Below are positions 1 through 6,400 of a stretch of 7,333 nucleotides of DNA, one piece after another. Numbering within the stretch: position 1 is the stretch's first letter; each line of letters opens with the position of its first letter. Both the position numbers and the translations under genes were made by a program. The DNA comes from an uncultured Thermoanaerobacterales bacterium (GTDB taxonomy: Bacteria > Bacillota > Clostridia > Christensenellales > UBA1242). The notes under the pieces were generated by a model. The model was not told the DNA's origin. It did no database searches and saw only the letters and a program-made list of their open reading frames with translations. Location: positions 1-7,333 of the forward strand of contig CATKXA010000050.1 in NCBI GenBank assembly GCA_949840475.1, written 5' to 3'.

Positions 1-549
1 ATCCATTGCATAAACTCTACCACAAATATCAACCATCTGTGCTTTACCCTCTATGTGCTCTTCAATATCACGTACAAAGTTTATACCACTGTCAACTAGA
101 GTATCCCTGCCGTCTGTGATTATATGTAAATAAACCTTTGAAATGCCCTTCTTTGCTGCCATGTCCACAAGGGCTTTTAAATGATTAATATGCGAATGCA
201 CTCCACCGTCTGATAACATGCCCAAAAGTTGCAATGCCGAGTTATTGTTTTTTGCATGCTCCATTGTTTTATTTAGTGCTTCATTTGTAAATAACGACTT
301 ATCTTTTATTGCATTGTTAATCCTAGGTAAATCTTGGTACACAACTTTGCCTGCACCAATATTTAGATGTCCAACCTCACTATTACCCATTTGCCCTTTA
401 GTTAGCCCCACAGCCTCGCCGCTCGCTTTTATTAGCGTATTAGGATAAACATCTAGCTTATCTAAATTTGGAGTTTTCGCAAGTGCAATAGCGTTTCCTT
501 TTGTCTGTTTTCTGTAGCCGAAGCCATCTAAAATAACTAGTGTAACCAT
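1..549 (-). CDS. gpmI: 2,3-bisphosphoglycerate-independent phosphoglycerate mutase, N-terminal part (runs off left edge)
   Basis: This enzyme interconverts 3- and 2-phosphoglycerate in glycolysis and gluconeogenesis, in the cytoplasm, using two Mn ions and a phosphoserine intermediate. The 183 visible residues, read by hand from the reverse strand, start MVTLVILDGFG, the metal-binding Asp motif of the alkaline-phosphatase superfamily (D8). MGNSEVGH follows with the catalytic Ser at 57, then SDGGVHSH (H118) and TDGRD (146-149) of the inserted transferase domain, and GRVYAMD at the edge. These sit at a constant offset of about five residues from the Bacillus enzyme (Ser62, His123, Asp154), so the start is right and nothing is missing. 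The family is about 510 residues, so roughly two thirds lies outside the window. An SD, AGGGGGC, lies five bases before the ATG. The gene is divergent from trmL. No key residue is altered. Seen: motifs and frame. Known: the chemistry. Identification is firm. Confidence 0.96.
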   Translation of the reverse strand, partial: MVTLVILDGFGYRKQTKGNAIALAKTPNLDKLDVYPNTLIKASGEAVGLTKGQMGNSEVGHLNIGAGKVVYQDLPRINNAIKDKSLFTNEALNKTMEHAKNNNSALQLLGMLSDGGVHSHINHLKALVDMAAKKGISKVYLHIITDGRDTLVDSGINFVRDIEEHIEGKAQMVDICGRVYAMD

Positions 550-585
550 TCTTGCCCCCTATCTCATGCTTATTTTATAATAGTA

Positions 586-613
586 ATTATAACCTCTTTT
601 ATTTTATTCTCAA
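586..613 (-). promoter_or_regulatory. Probable sigma-A promoter of gpmI
   Basis: On the minus strand, TTGAGA (613-608, 5 of 6 to consensus) is followed after 16 bases by a perfect TATAAT (591-586). Initiation would fall near 579, giving a leader of about 30 bases with the SD AGGGGGC just before the gpmI ATG at 549. No operator or riboswitch-like structure is visible in this short leader. Confidence 0.7.
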
Positions 614-643
614 AATATATGTACAAAAAAATCTATTATATGC

Positions 644-672
644 TTGTAAGATTTTGCAATTCAAGGTAAAAT
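644..672 (+). promoter_or_regulatory. Possible promoter of trmL, placed for a leaderless transcript
   Basis: TTGTAA (644-649), a 17-base spacer and TAAAAT (667-672) form a moderate sigma-A promoter (4/6 and 5/6). Its predicted start point is at or within a base or two of the trmL ATG at 679. The only SD-like bases, AAGG at 663-666, are 12 bases from the ATG, which is too far to be good. Either the message is leaderless or the true promoter is further upstream and was not recognised. Confidence 0.4.
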
Positions 673-678
673 ATAGTT

Positions 679-1170
679 ATGAATATAGTACTCGTTGAAC
701 CTGAAATCCCACAAAATGCTGGGAATATTGTAAGAACTTGTGCAGCCACTGGCTGTAATCTTTATTTAGTAAAACCTCTTGGCTTTGAAATGAGTAGCAA
801 GTATTTTAAACGAGCAGGACTTGACTACTTTGACCTCGCAAATGTTTTTGTGGTTGACTCGCTTGAAGAGCTAATGGCAAAAAATGCAAATAAAAACTTT
901 TACTTTGCTTCCACTAAAAGCAAAAAAACTTATGCAGATGTTCAGTATGATAAAGACTGCTACATTGTCTTTGGCAAAGAAAGCTACGGTTTAAAAGAAA
1001 CTATTTTAAAAGCAAATTATGATAACTGTATAAGGGTTCCAATGCTAGAGGGGCGTAGGAGCTTAAACTTATCTAACACTGTTGCCATAATAGTTTATGA
1101 GGCACTAAGGCAACAAAACTTTGACGGGCTACAAGCCTTTGGCGAGTTGACTGGAAGAAGCGAGAGTTAA
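679..1170 (+). CDS. trmL: tRNA (cytidine(34)-2'-O)-methyltransferase, SPOUT family
   Basis: TrmL (YibK/CspR) methylates the 2'-O of the wobble nucleotide (position 34) in certain tRNA-Leu species, using S-adenosylmethionine. It is a small cytoplasmic SPOUT-fold homodimer with a trefoil knot. The 163-residue product matches the usual size of about 150-160. Visible family motifs are EPEIPQNAGNIVRT (7-20), FGKESYGL (98-105) and, from residue 118, IRVPM with SLNLSN at 128-133. The last two line the knotted AdoMet site. The start is secure because the family begins within a few residues of LVEPEIPQN. It reads alone: gpmI is divergent upstream and a terminator overlaps its stop codon downstream. 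The C-terminal tail after about residue 148 is not conserved in the family as I know it. Seen: motifs and length. Known: reaction. The tRNA targets in this organism are inferred. Confidence 0.95.
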   Translation: MNIVLVEPEIPQNAGNIVRTCAATGCNLYLVKPLGFEMSSKYFKRAGLDYFDLANVFVVDSLEELMAKNANKNFYFASTKSKKTYADVQYDKDCYIVFGKESYGLKETILKANYDNCIRVPMLEGRRSLNLSNTVAIIVYEALRQQNFDGLQAFGELTGRSES

Positions 1171-1187
1171 TCTCGTTTTTTGTTTTT
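1155..1187 (+). terminator. Intrinsic terminator of trmL, overlapping its stop codon
   Basis: The stem CGAGA (1161-1165) pairs with TCTCG (1171-1175) around a five-base loop that contains the TAA stop (1168-1170), and a run of six T follows. The A/G-rich bases before the stem can pair with the T run and lengthen it. The last codons of trmL therefore double as the left arm of the hairpin. Confidence 0.75.
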
Positions 1188-1191
1188 GCTG

Positions 1192-1220
1192 TTGCAATTT
1201 ATATATTTTAATTGTATACT
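1192..1220 (+). promoter_or_regulatory. Probable promoter of the single-domain unknown gene
   Basis: TTGCAA (1192-1197), a 17-base spacer and TATACT (1215-1220) predict a start near 1227, about 22 bases before the ATG at 1249. It lies directly after the trmL terminator, so this gene is probably transcribed independently. Confidence 0.55.
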
Positions 1221-1248
1221 TGTATTAATTTATCATTTGGAGAGAATC

Positions 1249-1713
1249 ATGTCTATAAAAAATTATTTTAAAAACAAGAAATTAGAACAAACAGTCACTT
1301 CGCTAGGTCAAGGCAATGACCAAGCTATGCTACTTGTAAGAAAAGTGCTAGACCTAGGTGATGCTGACTTTTATATAAGCACTCTTGAAGATTGCGAAAT
1401 CTACGGCGAAAAATTAAATGTGCTATACAATCTTTGTGGCGAAAACTTCACGACAATGCTGTATACCATTCAAGAGTTTTTTGATGGAGCTGGCATTTTT
1501 AGCAAAGAATTAATTACTAAAAATTTTGATAGCGAAAACCCAGTACCATTTATTGACCAAGCTATTTATAATAAGTATTTAGCTATTGAGGGACAACCAC
1601 ACTATCTGTTTACTAATGAAGACTACGCTGAAGAAATCTTAACATCTTTTAATAATAGATTTAAGCAAGCAAACAACAGCAACAATTCATCATCACAACC
1701 AGGCGAAGAATAA
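1249..1713 (+). CDS. Uncharacterised protein, one copy of the IYG-core domain
   Basis: I do not recognise a function. The 154-residue product is soluble-looking, with no signal peptide or membrane segment. I chose the ATG at 1249 because GGAGAG sits at 1239-1244 just before it. The frame is open upstream to a TTG at 1180, but that extension would overlap the terminator and promoter and is rejected. Residues about 12-111 form a domain that recurs twice in the next gene: GQGNDQAMLL (20-29), LEDCEIYG (46-53), LYNLCGEN (59-66), GIFS (82-85), VPFIDQAIYNKYL (99-111). Residues about 142-154 are a hydrophilic Asn/Ser/Gln-rich tail ending PGEE. It is probably monocistronic, with its own promoter and terminator. 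From memory, and unverified, the pattern GN...L..LD..GIYG..IW.LYKD.C occurs in short uncharacterised proteins of Firmicutes and their phages. Seen: the shared domain. Inferred: common origin with the neighbour. Confidence 0.85.
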   Translation: MSIKNYFKNKKLEQTVTSLGQGNDQAMLLVRKVLDLGDADFYISTLEDCEIYGEKLNVLYNLCGENFTTMLYTIQEFFDGAGIFSKELITKNFDSENPVPFIDQAIYNKYLAIEGQPHYLFTNEDYAEEILTSFNNRFKQANNSNNSSSQPGEE

Positions 1714-1742
1714 AACAAGCAATAGCTTGTTTTTATTTTTTA
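1712..1742 (+). terminator. Intrinsic terminator after the single-domain unknown gene
   Basis: AAAACAAGC (1712-1720) pairs perfectly with GCTTGTTTT (1725-1733) around an AATA loop, followed by a T-rich run interrupted by one A. The stem starts within the TAA stop codon. Confidence 0.85.
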
Positions 1743-1746
1743 CCTA

Positions 1747-1775
1747 TTGAAAACTCGTTTAAGTAATGATATAAT
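1747..1775 (+). promoter_or_regulatory. Strong extended -10 promoter of the two-domain unknown gene
   Basis: TTGAAA (1747-1752, 5 of 6), a 17-base spacer and a perfect TATAAT (1770-1775), preceded by TGA at 1767-1769, give an extended -10. The predicted start is near 1782. The SD AAGGGGG (1791-1797) lies 8 bases before the ATG at 1806. This is among the best promoters in the window, so the unknown gene is probably well expressed. Confidence 0.8.
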
Positions 1776-1805
1776 TATTTTAGTTAAAAAAAGGGGGCAT
1801 CAAGT

Positions 1806-2810
1806 ATGACCAACAACAATAAACCTGCAACCCATAGAATGAAGGAATGCTCAAAATACAACGAACAAGTTGCAGCAATAGCTGACGGTAATTTAGCTGC
1901 CACCATGATCTTGTATGCCCTAACTGATGATTTAAGTTCAGATAGCCGAATTTACCTTTATGTTTTAGACGATGCTGGTATTTACGGGCAACAGGTTTGG
2001 AGGCTTTACAAGGACTGTTGTAACGCAAACCTGAACCTTTTTAGACTAACAATCGAACATATGTTATATGATGTGCTAGATAAATCAAAAGTTAAATATT
2101 ATCTTAAAGACAGCACTCCAAGCATCCAACTTCTAGATACGGATATTTATAATAAGTATTTGCAAAAATTCCAGGATGAAAGTTTTGTTATAATGAGTGA
2201 GCCATACAAAGTAGAATTAAACAAGTCATTAAATATGAGATTTTCAAAACTAAAAGCACACCTTTCTGAGCAACCTTACAAAAAAAGTAAACTACAACCT
2301 CTACCTGCAGATACAATAACAATTATTGACAACGAGAATGCGGAAACTAAAATAAATAGAATTACATCTGGTATGGACCTAGCTCAAATTATAAATGTCA
2401 TGTCCGACGGCAATGTCGGTGTCAATATGTTACTTAGGTCAATGATTGAAGAAGATACCACTAGCAGAAATCAGTTACTATTTCTAGATGCCGCACAAAT
2501 CTACGGCAATAATATTTGGAGATTATTTAGTGAATGCTCAAATGGTAACTTAAAATTATTTAAATTGGCTATCGAGCATATAAGTGCAGGCATATTTTCT
2601 ACAAATCAAGTCCTTGCCTTTTTAGAGAATGGCATTGCTATAAAAGTTCCTCTAGTTGACATTGAAGTTTATAAACATTTCAAGGAAAAAATCCCAGCTA
2701 AGGGAACTCCAGCTTATAAAGAGTATTCTGCTTTGCAAAATAGATCGCATACTAAAAGATTTGCAGAATATGTCAGCGAACACATAGCAAATATCGACTT
2801 AAAAAGTTAA
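1806..2810 (+). CDS. Uncharacterised protein with two tandem copies of the IYG-core domain
   Basis: Function unknown. The 334-residue product has no signal peptide or membrane segment. It contains the domain of the preceding gene twice, about 173 residues apart. Copy 1 (about 15-145) has ADGNLAATMIL, LDDAGIYG (54-61), VWRLYKDCCNANL, TIEH and DTDIYNKYL (111-119). Copy 2 (about 190-330) has SDGNVGVNMLL, LDAAQIYG (IYG at 232-234), IWRLFSECSNGNL, AIEH, GIFS and VPLVDIEVY. A polar linker (about 145-190) separates them. The repeated order of a GN helix, a D-x-x-IYG turn, an aromatic L-Y/F segment with a Cys, and an I-E-H helix suggests a small mostly helical fold, which is inference. The start is set by AAGGGGG at 1791-1797. 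It lies 92 bases after the single-domain gene, with a terminator and promoter between, and is convergent with the deaminase gene. It could be a regulatory, phage-derived or structural protein; the sequence does not decide. Confidence 0.88.
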   Translation: MTNNNKPATHRMKECSKYNEQVAAIADGNLAATMILYALTDDLSSDSRIYLYVLDDAGIYGQQVWRLYKDCCNANLNLFRLTIEHMLYDVLDKSKVKYYLKDSTPSIQLLDTDIYNKYLQKFQDESFVIMSEPYKVELNKSLNMRFSKLKAHLSEQPYKKSKLQPLPADTITIIDNENAETKINRITSGMDLAQIINVMSDGNVGVNMLLRSMIEEDTTSRNQLLFLDAAQIYGNNIWRLFSECSNGNLKLFKLAIEHISAGIFSTNQVLAFLENGIAIKVPLVDIEVYKHFKEKIPAKGTPAYKEYSALQNRSHTKRFAEYVSEHIANIDLKS

Positions 2811-2823
2811 CCTGGGCAAGAAT

Positions 2824-2851
2824 AAAAGAACGAGCAAGAGCTCGTTCTTTT
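2824..2851. terminator. Bidirectional terminator between convergent genes
   Basis: A perfect 12-base stem, AAAAGAACGAGC (2824-2835) with its complement at 2840-2851, closes an AAGA loop. The A run on one side and T run on the other let it work in both directions: for the two-domain unknown gene on plus and the deaminase gene on minus. It overlaps the deaminase stop codon (2850-2852). Confidence 0.88.
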
Positions 2852-3314
2852 AATATTTAACTTTATTTTTTATTTTGATATATTTTTCAAAAACTTCCCA
2901 GCATTCATCATGATCAATCTGAGTGATTTTGTCTTTCATTTTATCAGTACTTAAGGAGAGGTTCTTGTAAAAGATTTCATCTCTAAATCCAATCTTATCA
3001 TTCTCCTCTATTGTGCAACCATAGTAAATATGCTTTATGTTTGCCCACATACAAGCACATAGACACATTGGGCAAGGCTCACTAGTTGTATATATTTCAG
3101 AGCCAGACAAATCAAAAGAATTTATATTTTTACATGCATCACGTATGGCATCAACCTCACCATGGCAGGTAGGATCATTATTTTTAACAACCCTATTGTG
3201 CCCTTTACCAATTACTTTATTGTCCTTAACAACAACTGCACCAAAAGGTCCGCCGTCCCCATTTTTTATGCCCTCTTCCGCCTCTTTAATTGCATACTTC
3301 ATATATTTATTCAT
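2850..3314 (-). CDS. guaD: Guanine deaminase, cytidine-deaminase-fold type
   Basis: This enzyme hydrolyses guanine to xanthine and ammonia at a zinc centre in the cytoplasm, in purine catabolism and salvage. The 154-residue product closely follows the short Bacillus GuaD (about 156 residues). It has GGPFGAVVVKD (21-31), DPTCHGEVDAIRDACK with zinc ligand H51 and catalytic E53, and SEPCPMC with zinc ligands C81 and C84. It ends in a Tyr, matching the C-terminal Tyr that in the Bacillus enzyme closes the partner's active site in a domain-swapped dimer. I chose the ATG at 3314, because the SD GAGGTG (3326-3321) ends six bases before it. A GTG three codons upstream (3323) overlaps that SD and is unlikely. 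H-G-E replaces the commoner H-A-E. A related nucleoside or tRNA deaminase is possible, but the length and C-terminus favour GuaD. It is on the same strand as the giant gene but separated by a terminator. Confidence 0.85.
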   Translation of the reverse strand: MNKYMKYAIKEAEEGIKNGDGGPFGAVVVKDNKVIGKGHNRVVKNNDPTCHGEVDAIRDACKNINSFDLSGSEIYTTSEPCPMCLCACMWANIKHIYYGCTIEENDKIGFRDEIFYKNLSLSTDKMKDKITQIDHDECWEVFEKYIKIKNKVKY

Positions 3315-3343
3315 AACTTTCACCTCATAGACACTCTATAAAT

Positions 3344-3373
3344 ATTATACATACGCCAATAAATTATTGTCAA
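3344..3373 (-). promoter_or_regulatory. Full-consensus sigma-A promoter of guaD
   Basis: TTGACA (3373-3368) and TATAAT (3349-3344) are both perfect on the minus strand, with an 18-base spacer. The start is predicted near 3337, leaving a leader of about 23 bases with the SD and no room for a riboswitch. The promoter abuts the terminator of the giant upstream gene, so guaD appears insulated from it. Confidence 0.82.
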
Positions 3374-3376
3374 ACA

Positions 3377-3412
3377 AATAAAAACCACCAAGCAATCTTG
3401 GTGGTTTTTATT
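3377..3412 (-). terminator. Intrinsic terminator of the giant LRR gene
   Basis: ACCACCAAG (3384-3392) pairs with CTTGGTGGT (3397-3405) around a four-base loop. Flanking A and T runs extend the pairing to about 16 base pairs. On the minus strand it is followed by TTTTTATTTG. The base of the stem touches the stop codon of the LRR gene (TAA, complement of 3411-3413). Confidence 0.88.
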
Positions 3413-6400
3413 AAGCTATATTCTTTTTGTTAAAATAGATTACGTTTTTGTCTTCCAACATGCTAGGAACAACTAAACTCTCTAAGGCATCAAAATCAAT
3501 GCTACTTTCAGTGCCGCCCACGTCTTCCAAACTCACATTGCTTGCAAAACTGTTTGCACTTCCAGCACCAACCTCAGCCTCATACTGCTCACGAGTATAA
3601 CCCCATTTAACAGTGAGTTGCTTATCTTTATCGTAATAATTCCAATGAGAATCCCAACCACTTGGTTTATTGGTCTCAGTAACTTCACAATAAATTACCA
3701 TATTTGATGAACATCTATAAAAAGGAGAAGTAGTATTATATGCCTCAATTTGATTTAAACTAGCAGGTAAGAATATACTAGTTAAGCTACTACAGCCATA
3801 AAACGCGTTTGTCTCAATTTTAATTAAACCATAACTTAGAGTTATACTGCTTAAACTGCTACAGTAATAAAAAGCACTATCTCCTATACTTGTTACACTA
3901 CTTGGTATTATTATACTTGTTAATTTGCTACAATTTCTGAAAGCATACTCCCCTATAGTCGTAACACTATTTGGTATTTCTATACTAACTAAATTGCGAC
4001 ACCAGCTAAATGCTCTATCCCCAATACTTGTTACGCTATTTGGAATTACTGTATTTTTACATCCTGCCACCAGTTTATTTGTCGCCGTCTCTATAATAGC
4101 ATTGCAATTATCTCTACTATCATATACGCTGTTACCATCAGAAACCACTATGTTTAATAATGCACCACAATCTGCAAGTATATAAGCTCCAATACTTTTA
4201 ACACTACTTGGTAATTCTATACTTGTTAAATGACTACAATCCTCAAATGCAGAATTACCTATACTTGTTACACCCTCTGGTATCTTTATACTTGTTAAAC
4301 CGCTACAGCCATAAAATGCATGATTACCAATACTTGTTACAGCCTCTGGAATTTCTATACTTGTTAAACCGCTACAGCCAGAAAATGCAGAACTACCAAT
4401 ACTTGTTACACTATTGGGTATTACTGTATTTTTACATCCTGCCACCAATTTGTTTGTTGCAGTTTCAATTATGGCATTGCAATTATCTCTACTATCATAA
4501 ACCAAGTTACCTGGCTCTAAAATAATATTTGTTAATCCTGCGCAATATTCAAATATATCAGAAGAAACTTGCGTAACACTATTTGGTATCGTTAAGGTTA
4601 ATAATTTGTCACAATAAGCAAAAACATTATCAATATAAATCACACTATTAGGAATTGAAATACTTTCTAACCTATAGCAACTCCAAAAGGCAAATTTATC
4701 CAATCGTGTTATGCTACCCGGAATAGTTATGTTCGTCATACTAGAACAACTATGGAAAGCCCCTTCAGTTGAACTTACACCACCATATAAAGAAACTACA
4801 ACTTTGCCATCATACATTCTTGGAATAACAACTTCACCAGAAGTCGTTGTAGAACCTTTGGCTTTTACACTAAAAGTTGCTCCATTACTATTTAAAATAA
4901 ATTTAAGCTTCTCAGGTGTAGATCTCTTTGTATATAGATTTACACCTTCTTCTTTAATACTACTGATTGGTACTGAGTAATCCACAGCATCAGTTAATTC
5001 TTCATCCCAGAACCAACCACAACATTCTTCGTCAGATATAGGCAAAGACATATCATTTAATGCACCACCTGCACTAACTGTTTGATAGAAATTTCCATCC
5101 ACATATAAATTTACATCGAATTTCCACACAACTCTTAATTGGCTGCTGCTATCACGGTAATTCCAATATTGTTCCCAGCCAGATGGTTTATCTTCTTCCT
5201 TTATTTCACAGTAAATAACCATATCTGATGAACAATTATAAAAAGGAAAATAATAATATAAAGTGCCCGCCTTTATAGTTGTTACACTCGATGGTATAGT
5301 TATGCTTTTTAAGCCTGTACACCTTGTAAAAGCCTCATTCTCTATTGTTGTTAAACCTTCATGTAATATAACATTTGTCAAATCTGTACAACCATCAAAC
5401 GTCCTTTCGCTAATAACTTTCAAAGTGCTTGGAATATCGATACTTGTTAAACTTGTACAACTACTAAAAACAGCACTTCCTAGAGTTGTTATTCCTTCAT
5501 GCAAAACAACACTAGATAAGTTTTTACAGCTGGAAAAGGCATAACCCTCAATGGTTTCAACATTACTTGGGATTTCAATAGAATCTACACTGCCAACTCC
5601 ATAAAAAGAAAACTCTCCTATAGTTGTTACGCTTGAAGGAATTGTTGTACCACCACATCCATTTAAAAGCTTGTTTGTTACTATCTCTATAATGGCATTG
5701 CAATTATCTCTACTATCTAGGTATTTATTATTTGGATCAACTATTATTGTACGCAAGTTGTTACAACCATAGAAAATATTACCACGAGTATAACTCTGTT
5801 CAGATTCAATTGATTTAACACTTGCTGAAATATAAACCTCTTCTAATTCATAACAATTGTAAAACATATTAGCACTTAGAGTAGTTAAGGAATTAGGGAG
5901 ATGTATATTAGTTAGTTGTTGACAATTAGAAAAAGCCGACCTTCCAATATATGAAACTCCATCTTTAATATCTATGTTAATTAAGGCAGAACAACTAGAA
6001 AATGCAGAATTACCTACACTGATTAATGAACTTGGCAAAATAATACTAGTTAATCCGTCACAGTTATAAAAAGCTTCATTACCTATATAATTCAATCCCT
6101 CTTCAAAAACTATACTTTTAAAACCAGAACCATAATTATCATAAAATGCATAATTCCCAATTTGCTTAACACTTGAAGGTATAATTAAATCAATTGCATT
6201 TTCACGGCCTAACAAATTAAAAGCACGATAAAAAGCATACTCATCAATTCTTACTACGCTATTTGGAATAACTATATTATTATTTCTTGTTTCCTCATAG
6301 GCATAGGGACCGATACTCGTTACACTTGAAGGTATGACAGTACCTCTACTTGCACAAACCAATTTATTTGTTGCGGTTTCGATTATACCATTGCAATTAT

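Larger units (their letters stand above)
3726..4790 (-). repeat. LRR_5 array 2, about 12 repeats
   Basis: It has the same 23-residue repeat as array 1 but is closer to consensus and more regular, particularly 4210-4400 where AFxGCSGLTSI units follow one another. Two DSRDNCN cassettes (4396-4509 and 4021-4135) lengthen two units. It ends in PFYRCSS before the second cap. Confidence 0.9.

Noticed and set aside
218..448. Plus-strand 76-codon open frame with a hydrophobic N-terminus
   Set aside because: It lies antisense to the unmistakable gpmI motifs and has no SD.
550..678. Small RNA or tRNA gene in the divergent gap
   Set aside because: The gap is AT-rich, with promoter elements but no cloverleaf or stable hairpin that I can find.
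1780..2028. Minus-strand 82-codon open frame over the start of the two-domain gene
   Set aside because: It covers the promoter and SD of the sense gene, has low-complexity composition, and no SD of its own.
3037..3330. Plus-strand 97-codon open frame opposite the deaminase gene
   Set aside because: It is antisense to the zinc motifs of GuaD, with no SD.
3315..3410. Possible purine riboswitch before guaD
   Set aside because: The predicted transcript leader is only about 23 bases, and the hairpin upstream lies before the promoter and is the terminator of the giant gene.
4208..4525. Plus-strand 105-codon open frame with an apparent repeat protein (LLNRYS...)
   Set aside because: It is the antisense reading of LRR array 2. 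It has no SD, and the repeats simply mirror those of the real gene.
3770..4560. Regularly spaced repeats on the plus strand (for example ATACTTGTTA about every 69 bases) that resemble a CRISPR or tandem-repeat array
   Set aside because: The spacing is 69 bases, equal to 23 codons, and the repeats are imperfect and in frame with a long reverse-strand reading frame. They are LRR codons.
5263..5544. Plus-strand open frames inside the giant gene (also 3925-4185, 4711-4980, 6499-6732)
   Set aside because: They are shadows of the reverse-strand LRR repeats, lacking SD sites and plausible composition.
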